Position numbers and translations under genes: made by a program. DNA of 64,000 nt from Denticeps clupeoides. Lineage: Eukaryota; Chordata; Actinopteri; Clupeiformes; Denticipitidae. The stretch is from assembly GCF_900700375.1 (NCBI RefSeq), contig NC_041712.1:19427280-19491279 (forward strand), given 5' to 3'. Below, in pieces: positions 24,074 to 35,929 of this stretch. How positions within the stretch are numbered: position 1 is the first letter of the stretch; each line of letters starts with the position of its first letter. Below the pieces are notes generated by a model that was not told the DNA's origin, made no database searches, and worked only from the letters and a program-made list of their open reading frames with translations.

Positions 24074-25396
24074 TGTCAGCTCTTAATAATGATATGAATA
24101 AAGACCAGTAAATGCAGGTCAAATACAGAACAGATTTTCAATGTCATTATTTATTAATGTATGTGTATATTAAAATATTAAAATAACATACTACTAATAA
24201 TAATAACAATAATAATAATATCTTGTCAAATTCTGTGCAAGTTAGGGCAAAAGTAGTACAAACTGGATATTATCACAAATGGACCTAAGATGCCACAACA
24301 GCAAGAAAAAAGTCAACAGCACACTTGTTCGCTGATTATGAACAATGTCAGTATTCAGCTAATAGTAAAAAAAAAAAAGTTAAAAAATCATAAAACCTTG
24401 TGTGTATTATGTGTGTGAAACGTAGTTTGAACTGTATTGACCATGTTAAATTGTGAATGCCACAAGGCAACATGTTTGTGTCCCTGGAACCAAAAAATCT
24501 TGTACATCTTGATTACAGTGACTTAACATCTCAACAATGCTTTCTGGTTGAGCATACAATCTGTTACATCCATGATGCAGATATTTTGGATCATCATGCT
24601 GACATTCTTTGGCTTACTGGGCGGGTATGATTCGTGGTTGTAATAGACTAATTTTTAAACCAATAAAAAAAAGCTTTAGCGGTGATAGCTGAGAAACAAG
24701 ACTACAATGAAGCAATGACGTTATATATGACTATAATGCAGCATCTGTAACAACTTTTTTTTCTGACTTAAAATTTTTCTTCTTACAAAGATACATTATA
24801 CATATTCATTTTAGGTTAATTTTGTAGCTTGAACAAGAAGACCACAAAGTCACAGGTTCAAACCCCACTTACTACCGTTGTGTACCTGAGCAAGACCCTT
24901 AACCCTGAGTGTCTCCAGGAGAACTCTCCCAATAATTACCAAGTGAAAGGCGCCCTTGATAAGAGCGATAAATGCTGTGAATGTAAATGCAAATCCAAAT
25001 GTACATGTAAAATGGAGCTTACTCTCAAAAACATTCTGTTACATTTGATCCTTCCATAATGTATCTAATTAAGGCTGCCAAAATCAATGTGATTAATTTG
25101 TAAATATATATAAACAATATATTTGTAAATATAGATGCAATTAACACAGATATGCTTTTGTTACTTCATTTGTGGGGACTGAGCTATGACAGATGCAAAA
25201 TTCATTTTAGGGGAGAGACAACAGAAACAATCCCTACATAAACATGGAGTCAGATGGCAAAGGAAACAGGCTATCAGAACAGTTCAGATGTGTAGCTACA
25301 CATAATTGTGTTGAGATTTAGTAAAGCATATGTTAGAACACCTGTAAAGGTGTTGCTGCACCTTAAAATATTTTCTCTGAACTTCGTAAGACTTAC
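24074..25396 (-). other. first intron of IFI44-like copy 3
   Basis: Between the leader exon donor (25396) and the start-codon exon. It contains SINE B at 24.83-25.0 kb. A segment at 24.30-24.64 kb (CTGTATTGACCATGTTAAATT, GACATTCTTTGGCTTACTGG) is duplicated at 27.97-28.49 kb. Confidence 0.55.
24828..25000 (+). repeat. SINE family B, diverged
   Basis: Contains GGTTCAAACCCCACTTACTAC, CTGAGCAAGACCCTTAACC and the tail GATAAATGCTGTGAATGTAA; an older, degenerate copy. Confidence 0.8.
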
Positions 25397-25498
25397 CTTG
25401 AAACCGTCCAAGTGTCTGGTGTGTGGTAGTTTTACATCTGGCTGCCTCACTTGCTGCTGTCATGCTTATATGCTTATATAAATGCACTTTCACTTTCA
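25397..25498 (-). promoter_or_regulatory. ISRE + TATA promoter and leader exon, IFI44-like copy 3
   Basis: On the minus strand GAAAGTGAAAG (25497-25487) precedes a TTATATAAG TATA box (about 25482-25473). A leader exon ends GGTTTCAAG|GTAAGT at 25397, parallel to the GGATTCAAG donor of copies 1 and 2. This supports transcription of the minus-strand gene. Confidence 0.65.
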
Positions 25499-25747
25499 TT
25501 CCCTTCATATTTTTATAAATGTGCAATTCTCCACCAGTTTATACATATGCTGTGCAAATCTGGTCCAAACCAAATATTAATATTTTTCTATTGTATCAAA
25601 TACTTATTTCATGCAATAAAAATAATTATTAAAATATTATTTTAAAATCATACAATGTGATTTTCTGGAGATTTTCTTCATTCTGTCTTACACATTTGAG
25701 GTTGGGGCTACAATGAAATGTATAGATCTATCCATATCCATTCCAAG

Positions 25748-26074
25748 TGTCACGATCCGGTCCGAAATGGGGGTTACTCCGGTCAGGGATCCGGACTGGA
25801 GTTTCATTGTTGTCATGTGTAATGTTCCCTAATCGTTTTCACCTGTGTTAATTGTATAAAGCTGCCCTGTTCGTTTCTGTTCGCCGTCAGGTCTTTGAAG
25901 TTATGTTCCATGTTCACCAGTGTCTACGTCTCGGATGTCTCTCCTGTCCTGTGATTCACCATTAAAACCCCTGTTTCGTGATGTCAGGTGAAAGAGTCCT
26001 TCATTCTTTGTTCCTCATCACTCTTCGTCCTCCTCTCCGTTCACCCGCCGCGTCATGCCCGCATGGACGTGACA
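25748..26074 (+). mobile_element. solo LTR (Gypsy-like)
   Basis: 327-bp LTR beginning TGTCACGATCCGG and ending GGACGTGACA, with a TATA-like GTATAAAG and a polyA-type ATTAAAACC near the end. It is related to the reverse copy at 20217-20517. The flanking pentamers CCAAG and GTAAG are not a perfect duplication, suggesting age or post-insertion change. No internal region is present. Confidence 0.75.
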
Positions 26075-27074
26075 GTAAGTGGGAAAACTTGAAACGTTTA
26101 CCAAATACTTATTTTCCTCACTTAATACAGAAACTCATATCTAAGTTTTATTGCACAAACTGATAAAAAAAATACATTCATTTAAACTCATAGCTTTTCT
26201 GCTTAATCTTTGCCTTTACATTCTTGTAGGGGTGAAATATTATGTGACTTGTAAAACCTAATGTTGTCTTAAAGTTAAAGTAAGTTAAAACCTAAGTTGT
26301 CTTAACTTAAAAGTATGCAAACTCATTCTCTCATAAAGTATTATTTAAAACTTAAATAAGTAAATACTATTATTGCAACCTTTTAATATTCCAACTTTAT
26401 AGCTGTGACTACACAATGCAGTTAAAAGAACTGCCAGCCCAGTATAAGTGTACTGTTTGCATTCATCATCATTAATGGTCTGTTACAAATCTACTATACC
26501 AGCTCTCCATTTGCTTCATTTGAAATATAAGTGACTAGCAGCAAATAATAAGGCCAGTAAGGTGAACTCTACATAGGTCTAATGCTTCTCTTAATGACAT
26601 ACACACTGAAAAACAAACTGCAAAAGCAGAAGGTCTTTTGTAAAACGGTGGCTAACAGACCTTAAACTCCAAAAAAACAACAATATTCTAATAGATCAAA
26701 ATAAAGCATCCCCATATTATGGCAACTTCACAATCAGGAAAACCCCTAATTTTCCCTCATTTTAGATCACACCAGAGCATTCTGAGACTCTCTGACCCCC
26801 ATTCCTCAACTACAACTCTGCAATTGGCAATCTTATGTATGGACTGTTACAATCTTAAAATTATTAAGTAAATTAATTTACTTGAACTTTTATGTCACAA
26901 AGTACACAACTTACCTAAAACAAGTGTTTTTAACAGATTTATATAAATTGTCCACTCAGTGTCATCTTTTTTCAGATTATGTGGGTGACAAAGAGCTGTT
27001 TTAAAAAATGTCTTGGCTTCTAGGAATCTAGTAAGAGCAGGGGTGCACAGGCGTGAAATCACAACTTTTATCAT
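26075..27074. other. unassigned AT-rich sequence
   Basis: No coding structure. A segment at about 26130-26220 (TTTATTGCACAAAC, TTTGCCTTTACATTCTT) recurs near 36740-36840. Both copies precede an IFI44-like last-exon relic by about 0.2-0.9 kb, so they are probably flank of a duplicated unit. Confidence 0.45.
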
Positions 27075-27203
27075 CCCACACAATCCACTACATTCAATCT
27101 GTTGATGTTTCATAGTCATTAGCAAGATTCATAGATGCCAGGGTCATGAAGTCTATTTCCACTGATAAATGGAATGGCAAGTTTTTTTTAATGAAATCTG
27201 GCA
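27075..27203 (-). pseudogene. divergent IFI44-like last exon
   Basis: After a minus-strand acceptor GTCTCTAG at about 27204 the frame reads VPDFIKKNLPFHLSVEIDF then MTLASMNLANDY and stops. This aligns with the family's C-terminal exon (SVDMKMDLLILSALT...FADDY). I see no partner exons nearby. The 5'-flank duplication at 27.97-28.49 kb suggests it once belonged to a fourth minus-strand unit. Confidence 0.45.
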
Positions 27204-28134
27204 CCTAGAGACAAACACTGTTAAAATGTAAAGACCTTCTGTAGGTAAAAACACACCTCTGGGAGTGCCTGAAACGTGAGGTGCAAGGTTTGTTATGTTC
27301 TGGATAATAAATGTCAAATTAAAACAAATGTGTCCCCTTTTGGAATGTACAACTGCTTTCTGTGGCCAGTTAACAGTCAGTTAAGAATCAGCTATAGACA
27401 GACCATGCGTAAATCATCAGACAAAAGTCTTACTAGGTTACAATTAGGGAATTTTTATTACACTGATAAACACTTTTTCAGATATCTGCAAATCCGACAT
27501 TTTCTTCCATTTCAGATGCCAAATTTTCCTGAAACACCAGTTCAAAGTACAGTAGATCTGTTCCTTACTTTACTTGTTGTATATGACAAACAGGCGAGTA
27601 TGAAATGTTCTTCTATGGATAGGATAAAAAAAGGTCTGTGTACAGGGTTTAAATGATTCATTATCTGAGGACACATGGGATTTAATACTTAGCGATGTAA
27701 TATAATTTCTAATGTAATATCCTTTTCCTTTCTTTATTTAGTTGCCTGGCTTGTATGGGGTCATTATCTAGGGTATTGAGTAAGGGAAGAGGCAGAAAAA
27801 AAAGATTCACTTTATTCAGCCACATTTGACTGTTAATTAATCTATGTATTTAGTTAGAATTGATCACTGTGGTATTTACTCTCTGTATAATACTTATGTG
27901 TGTATTTTTCTTTTTCTGGTTTTAATATAATAAAATATATTTAAGAAAAAAAGATGACAGATGACAGCAAGAAATAAAAATGCTCAACAACACACTTATT
28001 CACTGTTGATGAGTAATGCCAGTATTTTCAGCTAATATTCAAATATAAGAAAAAATACATAAAGTAGTTGTCCATATCTTGTTTTTTTAAAACCTGAAAT
28101 GTAGTTTAAACTGTATTGACCATGTTAAATTGTG
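27204..28134. other. unassigned sequence, partly duplicated intron
   Basis: No recognisable exons. From about 27965 it matches the first intron of IFI44-like copy 3 (24.3 kb), before and after a SINE insertion. Confidence 0.45.
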
Positions 28135-28355
28135 TAAGTGAAAGTAATTCATTGTCACATGTTACACCCCACAGCACCAAGTGCACTCAGTGATATGTGT
28201 TCTCTGCATTTAACCCATCCCCTGTTGCAGCAGTGCCACAGACCTGGGAGCAGTGTGTGGGGACAGTACTTTGCTCAGTGGCACCTCAGTGGCATCTTGG
28301 TGACCTTTTGATTACGGTTCCGCTTCCCTACCCACTAGGCCACCACCCAAGGCAT
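28135..28355 (-). repeat. SINE family A
   Basis: Reverse copy: AAGTGAAAGTAATTCATTGT tail, GTGTGGGGACAGTACTTTGC and head TACCCACTAGGCCACCACC. It splits the duplicated intron segment (27.97-28.13 and 28.36-28.49 kb). Confidence 0.85.
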
Positions 28356-29590
28356 TGTGCAAGGTGTGTGTCCCTGGGGCTAAATGTCTAGACATTGCTT
28401 TCTGCTTGACCAAACAAACTCTTACAACCGTGACGCAGATATTTTGCACACTTTGTCTTGCCGACATTCTTTGGCTTGCTGGGTGGAAACATTCTCTGAC
28501 CAGTTCTTTTGTTCACAGAATAAAAACACATTCAGTTGTTCACTATAGATTCACTATAGTAGGGTTACAACGATCTGATTCCATGACCTGCACATAATGA
28601 CACTATGTTAGTGGCACTTTTTAGAAAAAAAAAAAAAAAAACACCATAAAATATTGAGATTCTTAGATGTGGCTAAAAATATTATAATTCATTCATAAAT
28701 ATTGAAGTGTTAAAGAAGATGACTACAAATAACACAGTTTCTTGTTTGGTAATCAGTTCATCTTTAATTCACAGTAACATAAGCAAACTTTTTACATGCC
28801 ACTGTTGTTTCCTAAACACAAACACAAAAAAATAATCGTAGACAGAGACAATTCCTACATAAGGATGAAGCAAGCAAAATATTGTCATTACTATGAATAT
28901 TAGTTTTTTACAATCACTTTTGCACTAATAACAACCTTCATGTCATTTTTCCAAATTCTAGACACAAAACTCAAAACAGTCATTATTCTTAACACAGGCT
29001 GTCCAGTGTTCAAAACTTGGCATATTGCATTCATATCTTTAGAGAAGCATTGTTTCTAAAAATCAAATTTATTATGAAATATCATAGGAACATTACTTTA
29101 GATCATCCATACACAAGATACCCATAGCTTCATTGTGTATTTGTTAGTACAATCATTAAATATAGGTGTACAAAATATGTGATTCAGGTTTCATTATTTT
29201 ATTAAAGACTAGAGAGAATAGTACAGACACAGTGGCGTTATTGAAATCCTGCAATATGGAATTTACTGATCAAATCAAATCACAACATAAGATTTACTTA
29301 AAAAAAACAAAAATAACAGAAAACATTACTGTATACAGAAGTGTTCTTCACTGCACTATGGATCTATGTTTCCATCAACCCGGTCTTGTGGTTCTCATCT
29401 ACCTAACATCTGGGAAAGAATCTTCTGGCATGGCGAATCCAGGCCTGACACTGATCTGCTGTGATGTCATTGCAAGCATCATCCATGGCCTGGAGAAGAG
29501 TGACTTGTTTGTGAGGGTGCCTATCATAGACCTTCCACCTCCATGTGGAGAAAAACTCCTCAATTGGGTTAAGGAAAGGGGAGTATGGAG

Positions 29591-30632
29591 TAGGGCTGCA
29601 CGATTTGGGGAAAAAGACATATTGTGATTATTGAGATCAATATTGCGATATGCGATATGATAAAGGACACTTGCTTGTATATCAATGAAAAGTCGCAAAC
29701 TAATAGTGAAATGTTTAATTTCAAAGTGAAACATACAAACTACTTATAACAACCTGAAATTCCCAGTGCTTTCAAAATACAACATTCTACAAATATAAAA
29801 TAATCACAAAAAACTCTTTACATTACTGTCGAACGACAAACCCTGGTAAGGCTAAACAACTATTTTGATTATATTTGGCCATTATAAAATCCCGTATTAT
29901 AGTTCTTACGTTTAACCAAAACGTTGTTTGGAGGCTGACTTGAACACAGGGATGCATAGCTTTGCTAGCTTAGCTAAGGTTAAGATTTGTAAACTGAGGT
30001 GAATTTCTGTAAGAAACCTTCAAAGTTTGAAAAAAGTTAACTAAACAGCTAAGAACAGTCTAAATAGTTAATGCCTACGTTTAGCCAAAACGTTGTTTGG
30101 AGGCTGACTTGAACACAGGAATGCATAGCTTCGCTAGCTTAGCCTAGCTTAGCTACGGTTAAGACCTATAAAACAGGATTTTATAATGGCCAAATATATT
30201 CAAAACAATTGTCCCGCTTTACCTATGAAATGTAATCCCCCGGGAACTGGTTTGAAGCGTACAGCGGTTTGTACAGCCCCAAGCAGCACAAGAGTGAGGC
30301 ATTTTTTTCACTTCTCTCCATAGACATGTATATGCTTCACGCCACTGCAGAGACTCTCGCAATATGGCGGCGACGTTGACGTACGATGCAGCTAGTCATG
30401 CGGCGTCTACCCATATGTCTCCGAATCGAAAGTCATGTGACCAAACACGTCACATCCGACTGAGATGTGAGACTTCAGTCAGCTCGCCAACTTTGAGAGA
30501 ATGAGAATGGATCGGATATGTTGCCGATCCAATCCATGTACTAATCATTTAAATCGCATCTTTTTGCGTTCATGTAATCGCACAGACTGACATCGCGATT
30601 ACGATTGCGATTAGATTAATCGTGCAGCACTA
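29591..30632 (+). mobile_element. non-autonomous hAT element inside the transposase
   Basis: 1042 bp with inverted ends TAGGGCTGCACGATT and AATCGTGCAGCACTA and an exact 8-bp target duplication GTATGGAG (29583-29590, 30633-30640), diagnostic of hAT. It encodes no transposase. It contains a tandem duplication with period about 169 bp (29907 and 30076, ACGTTGTTTGGAGGCTGACT). An internal inverted repeat (29866-29890 versus 30177-30204, TTGGCCATTATAAAATCC) surrounds it. Confidence 0.93.
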
Positions 30633-32053
30633 GTATGGAGGTAAATGCAGGGCGAGAAACTGTGGATGGGCCTGAAACCATGCTTGGACCATTCGAGAAC
30701 GATGAAACTGAATATTACCCCAAACTATTACATAGATCACACAGTCAGCTCTACAGACCTGAGCTCATCAAGGAAGGCTATGATGAGAGCTGCATTATAT
30801 GACCCAACACAAGGTCTGCGTCCAATCCTTTGATATAGCTGCACACATGGTTATATTGGCTCCATATTGTCCAGGAACGGTTGCCCGCTGGCCAATTAAA
30901 TTCCGACCTCTCCTCCTTGTCTTAGCTAGGGTGAAGCCTGCCTCATCCAAAAAACAAGATTTTGTGATGGTTTTTATCAGTGTCAAGCTCCATCACCCTC
31001 TAAAATACAAAAACAATTACTGATTACAATGACAGAATGTTTGGAGATTTTCTCCCCCTAAAACAGGCAAATTGATCATACCTGAACATACTCAGACCTC
31101 AGTTGCTTCACTTGATCTGTATTTCTTTGAAAAGGCACATGATATAGTTGTTTTAACACCTGATGTCTTTTCAGCACCCGTGCAATAGTGGGCAAACTTA
31201 TGGCATTCACATTGCTGAATAAGTCGTCATTGTCCAAGATGTGCTGTTGGATTTCTCTAAGGCGGATATCATTTCTGACCCGAACCATATTGACCACAGC
31301 CTGCTCTTGTTGGTCAGTCAGAATTGCGCTTCTGCCTCCCCTATTTGGCCTAATCTCTATTCTGCAGGGAGAAAGTTATAGTAATATCAAATTTACAAAA
31401 AAAAATGATCACATCACACCCTTTGGTACACACTGCCATGCTGTATACACTAATTCACTGCAACAGTTTGAAGTATCTTAAATTTGAGTAGATTCTGGAG
31501 ACTTACCGGTTTTCATTGCGGAAAGTTCTGATAATGGAGGCCACAGAAGATCTTCTGAGGTTTGGTTGAAACATTGTAGCTGCTGCTGTCATCGTCTTGC
31601 CATGATTTATGACATAGTCTACAACCATAGCCCTGATTTCTTTCGACACCCTTTGCTGCTGCTGCTGGTGTCTAGGTCTATGGTCTTGTCCTCTACCACG
31701 TTCACACACACCTCTCAAACGAGACTCACGGCCAACTCTCTGGTGAGGCCTAAGCCCTCCTCTATGACGAGGCCCACGGCCACCTCTCAAAAGGGGTGCT
31801 TGTCCCCTTCTATTCCTAGCCTTTCACCTTCCACTTCTGGCTCCATGTCCTCACTATTTTGAGTAGGCTACTACAGTGGGATACCACTCATCTTACTTAT
31901 ATATACATACAAACATGTGAAATCAATCAGCAGTAATGAGTGGCCATTAACTCATTAAAACCACAAAAGCAATCATGTAAAAAAGTGACATCTTGCATAC
32001 AGTAATGTTGAATATGAAAATGTGTTCTGTAAAAGTGGTACAAAGGACCATAG

Positions 32054-32376
32054 TGTCAGGATTGCCTGCAGCTGGCCTCCACACCTGACTTTAATCCTGA
32101 CACCCCATAAATGCCGGAAGTTTCCGCCCGTTCGGGGTCGCTGGCATTTTCGTGGACTCTCTGCACGAACTTGACCTGGTTTAGTTTCATGTGTTTTTGA
32201 GTTCTGGCAATCGCCACACGCCTACGGGTTAGTTTATGTTCTTTATTTAAGTTAAATTCGTTTTCGGCCACCGCGCCAGTCTTTATTTGTATTTCTTTGT
32301 TTATTGTTAATAAAACCCCCTTCCCAGCATGTCAGACCTCTGCGCTTCCTTCCCCCGTAAGTCCGTAGACGTGACA
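32054..32376 (+). repeat. 5' LTR
   Basis: 323 bp, begins TGTCAGGATTGCC and ends GTAGACGTGACA. AATAAA-type signal TTAATAAAACC near 32310 followed by the terminal 60 bp. Confidence 0.93.
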
Positions 32377-34499
32377 GAATGCCAGCGACCTCCCCAAAAG
32401 CGCAGAGGTAGAAAACAGAGGAGAAGAAACGCCGCGAAGGACGCAGCCCGGCGCGGCGAACGCGGACGGCAGGGGAGAGACGCGCCGCCCGTTCTGGTGG
32501 AGCGTTTTCTCCCCGAGAAGCCGTGGTACGCGGCGCCGCGTGATGACGTCACCCCCGGGAAACTCCGCGAAACCCGGAAGCGACAACGTCGGCGGGTGAG
32601 TGGGCGGAGCGAGGACGTTGGCGTCGGCAGCAGCGAGGAAGTGACGTGGGCAGCGAGCGCAGAAGATGCGACCCCCCACGATCTTCGCCATGTCGAGCCA
32701 AGAACTCTGCGCTCTGCTGGCAAGGCTCCCCGTGGACTGGGACGACACGGACGACGACGAGAGCACGGGAGACGAGAGTTGGGCTCCGCCCATCGCGCCA
32801 GTCTGCGATCGTCGCAAGGTCCGTGGGGACCCACGTCACTTCCAGGGGGGTGAGAAGCGGCAACAACAACGGCGGCGTTCCTCCAGCGAGGAGGTGGGCA
32901 GCCTCCAGCCCGAATGGCCAGAGTACTGCCCATGGGAGCTTATCGCGCCATGGGTCCAGGATGTCCGCAGGGTGGACGACCCTCGGAGTCACCGGTGGGA
33001 GGACACGGATGACGAAAGCGATGATGACGTGGATTTTCGGTGGGCGGTCGGTGCCGGGATGGCTCCGCCCAGCGTGCGCGTCCGAGATCATCGCGGCGTC
33101 CGTGATGACCCATGTGACTTCCGGGGGTATGAGGTTGACACGGACGACGACCAGGATGACACCGTTTGGGCAGTCGGTGCCGGGATGGCTCCGCCCATTG
33201 CGCCCATCCAGGATCGTCACGAGGTCCGTGGAGACCCACGTCCCTCCCAGCAGTGTGAGGAAAGCTGGTGGAAGAGGGCGACGGGAGGTCGCCAGCCAGC
33301 AACTGCGCTGCCGGGACTGCCTCGCAGGGAATCCTCCATTCCTGCTCCAGTCGCCGACCCGCCTTCCCTCTGCCCGGACGTTCCCCAGCGAAATGGCAGC
33401 GCAGCACCAGCGTCCACACCTGCTGGAGAAGACGTCCACCCCCCTCCACACCACACACCTACCACCATCTCCAGCGACGTGCCCAGCCCCGTGTGGGACA
33501 GCCCAAATGTCCCGGGACCCTTCAGTGGGGCAGCAGACACAGACGAGATCACTACCATCCTCACGTGTCTGACTGGATCAGCATGGGGCTGGAGCACAAC
33601 CCTCTGGCAGCAGGGAGAGACAGACAGGAGTTTTCGGGACTTCCAACAGAGACTGAGGGCGGAGTTTGATCGGCCTGAGCCAGGGATCGAACTCTGCCCC
33701 TCCACCACATCCAGTGCCAGTCAGGATCCGGGGCAAGAAGACCCAGCACTGGTGGGCGACGAGAAGGTCGCTCCTCCCGAGATCCTGGCTGTGCCCCCTG
33801 AGGAGGTTCCGGAGAGCCCAGAGAGGGAGCCAGACGACCCTCTCTTCTGTCTGTCTCTGTCTGTGTGTGTGTGCGTGGTTTATGTGTCCGTATGTCGCCC
33901 CCACTTCCCCTCTTTGTGTCCACCAGATGGCGACCCAGCTGTGGAGCCGAACCCCAGGGAGGAGGTTCCTGACCCGAATGTGCTGGTCCAAGGCGAGGTG
34001 GACAAGCCCCAAGGTACCCCTAAGTCCAGCCGGGGGGGGTGCTCCCCCAAAGAATTTTTTGGGGGGGTGCAGTTCGGGTTGGGGACTCCTCCTGAGGGGA
34101 GGGGAGGTGGGGAAGCGATTGAGCTGGGTCCTCCGGTAGCCAGTGAGGAGGGCGGGCCAGGCATGGGCCTGCGTCTGCCTCCAGAGGGGTGGAGCGCTAT
34201 AGAGCCCCCGGGTAGGCATGAGGACCCAGCTGGGACAGGCAGGAAGAGGGCCTGCTTGTCCCAACGGACGCAGAAGGGGCTAGCCGGATGGTCTGGCAAT
34301 GCCCCCCCCTTGGCACCAGGGCCGGGCAGCGAGAGGGGCTGCATAGTCCCAGAAGGCACCAGCCTGGGGTGCCTGGAACAGTCGCCGGAGGTTCTGGGAC
34401 AATCTCCCTGCGCGGTGCAGGGGGTGACACAAGACGTGTCAGAGGGGACATGTGGAGACAGGGCCCACACGTACCCAGATGGATCGGCCCTGATTATTG

Positions 34500-35050
34500 T
34501 GTGCAGGTACGAGGGGTAGGGGAAGAAAGGAGGGAAAAGAAGGGGAGAAAGGAGAGGGTAAGGGGAAGAAAGGAGGGAAAGAAGGGGAGAAAGGAAGAGG
34601 GAGGGGAAGAAAAGAGGGAAAAGAAGGGGAGAAAGGAGAGGGTAAGGGGCCGCAAGAGGGACACGGGGGAGCCAGGAGAGGGTCCGGGGCCGCCAAGCGG
34701 GACCACGCCGGGGAGCCAGGCCGAGGGTCCGGGGCCGCCACGCGGGAACCACGCCGGGGAGCCAGGCCGAGGGTCCGGGGCCGCCACGCGGGACCACGCC
34801 GGGGAGCCAGGCCGAGGGTCCGGGGCCGCCACGACTGACCAACGCCGGGGAGCCAGCCCGAGGGACCGGGGGCCGCCACGCTGACCACGCCGGGAGCCAG
34901 CCCGAGGGACCGGGGCCGCCACGCCCGCCCGCCGGGGAGCCGCCCGAGGGACCGGGGCCGCCACGCCTGACCACGCCGGGGAGCCAGCCCGAGGGACCGG
35001 GGCCGCCACGCCTGACCACGCCGGGGAGCCAGCCCGAGGGACCGGGTCCT
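34500..35050 (+). repeat. purine-rich and 45-bp GC-rich tandem repeats in the LTR element
   Basis: Two adjoining arrays. 34510-34650 is an AGGGGAAGAAAGGAGGGAAA-type purine repeat. 34660-35047 is about eight copies of a 45-46 bp unit containing ACGCCGGGGAGCCAG and CGAGGGTCCGGGGCCGCC. This is ordinary tandem repetition without spacers and lies between the gag-like frame and the polypurine tract. Confidence 0.88.
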
Positions 35051-35163
35051 CCAAGGGGAGGATACAGCAGGGCAGGAGCCCTGTGGTTGCCGCCGTCCAC
35101 CCCGCCGCCTCCACTGATGGTACTGTTGGGGCTCCGAGGACGTAGCCCTTGGAGGGGGGGCTC

Positions 35164-35486
35164 TGTCAGGATTGCCTGCAGCTGGGCTCCACACCTGACT
35201 TTAATCCTGACGCCCCATAAATGCCGGAAGTTTCCGCCCGTTCGGGGTCGCTGGCATTTTCGTGGACTCTCTGCACGAACTTGACCTGGTTTAGTTTCAT
35301 GTGTTTTTGAGTTCTGGCAATCGCCACACGCCTACGGGTTAGTTTATGTTCTTTATTTAAGTTAAATTCGTTTTCGGCCACCGCGCCAGTCTTTATTTGT
35401 ATTTCTTTGTTTATTGTTAATAAAACCCCGTTCCCAGCATGTCAGACCTCTGCGCTTCCTTCCCCCGTAAGTCCGTAGACGTGACA
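35164..35486 (+). repeat. 3' LTR
   Basis: 323 bp, about 99% identical to the 5' LTR, followed by the CATAG target duplication. Confidence 0.93.
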
Positions 35487-35491
35487 CATAG

Positions 35492-35921
35492 ACACTATAT
35501 CTGGTAAAGAAAGAAATATGACATTAATAGATAACGTAGTCCACCTGGGGTCATATTCTGTGCTAATTGGTATCAAATGATCCTTCCTGAAACTGTCATA
35601 ATCTAAACATACACTATTATTAATACATTTTCATAAAAGCTATGCTTCAAGAGTAATGCAACAGTTACTTATCATTTTAAACAGTTGTATCAAGTGATAG
35701 TTGGATCTTTATAATGAAATGAATACACACATGAATAGTAATACTTTGATATTAAGTTGTGTCATTTTGAACCAGTGATTTTAGTTCAATGATCAAATGA
35801 TCTTTGTCTTATATGTATTGTATCCAAGCATTTGGAAAAAATAGTTAAGTGTTTTGAAAAATGTGCATTTTGATCATTGGTTGTGATTTTTGTGTCTAAA
35901 GTTTTGAAAAATAAAATGAAG
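35492..35921. other. Tc1/mariner-type element interior, non-coding
   Basis: AT-rich interior of the host transposon between the LTR element and the second hAT element. It ends with the inner part of the right terminal inverted repeat (ATTTTTGTGTCTAAAGTTTT). Confidence 0.6.
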
Positions 35922-35929
35922 GTTCTGTT

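Larger units (their letters stand above)
32054..35486 (+). mobile_element. LTR retrotransposon, Ty3/Gypsy-like, gag only
   Basis: A 3433-bp element with 323-bp LTRs (32054-32376, 35164-35486; TGTCAGG...GTGACA) and an exact 5-bp target duplication CATAG (32049-32053, 35487-35491). The two LTRs differ at about three positions, so insertion is recent. A G-rich polypurine tract (GGAGGGGGGCTC) abuts the 3' LTR. The internal region has one long gag-like frame (32666-34519) with a capsid-type segment (about 33530-33680, WQQGETDRSFRDFQQRLRAE) and three imperfect repeats around MAPPIAP. No reverse transcriptase, RNase H or integrase is recognised. It looks like a whole but non-autonomous element that would depend on enzymes from relatives. 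Confidence 0.9.

Noticed and set aside
34660-35047. Regular 45-bp repeats resembling a CRISPR array
   Set aside because: The units are contiguous with no unique spacers, in a fish retrotransposon.
32307-35194. Several long open frames on the minus strand and in other frames of the LTR element
   Set aside because: They are antisense or shifted shadows of the GC-rich gag-like region and its tandem repeats.
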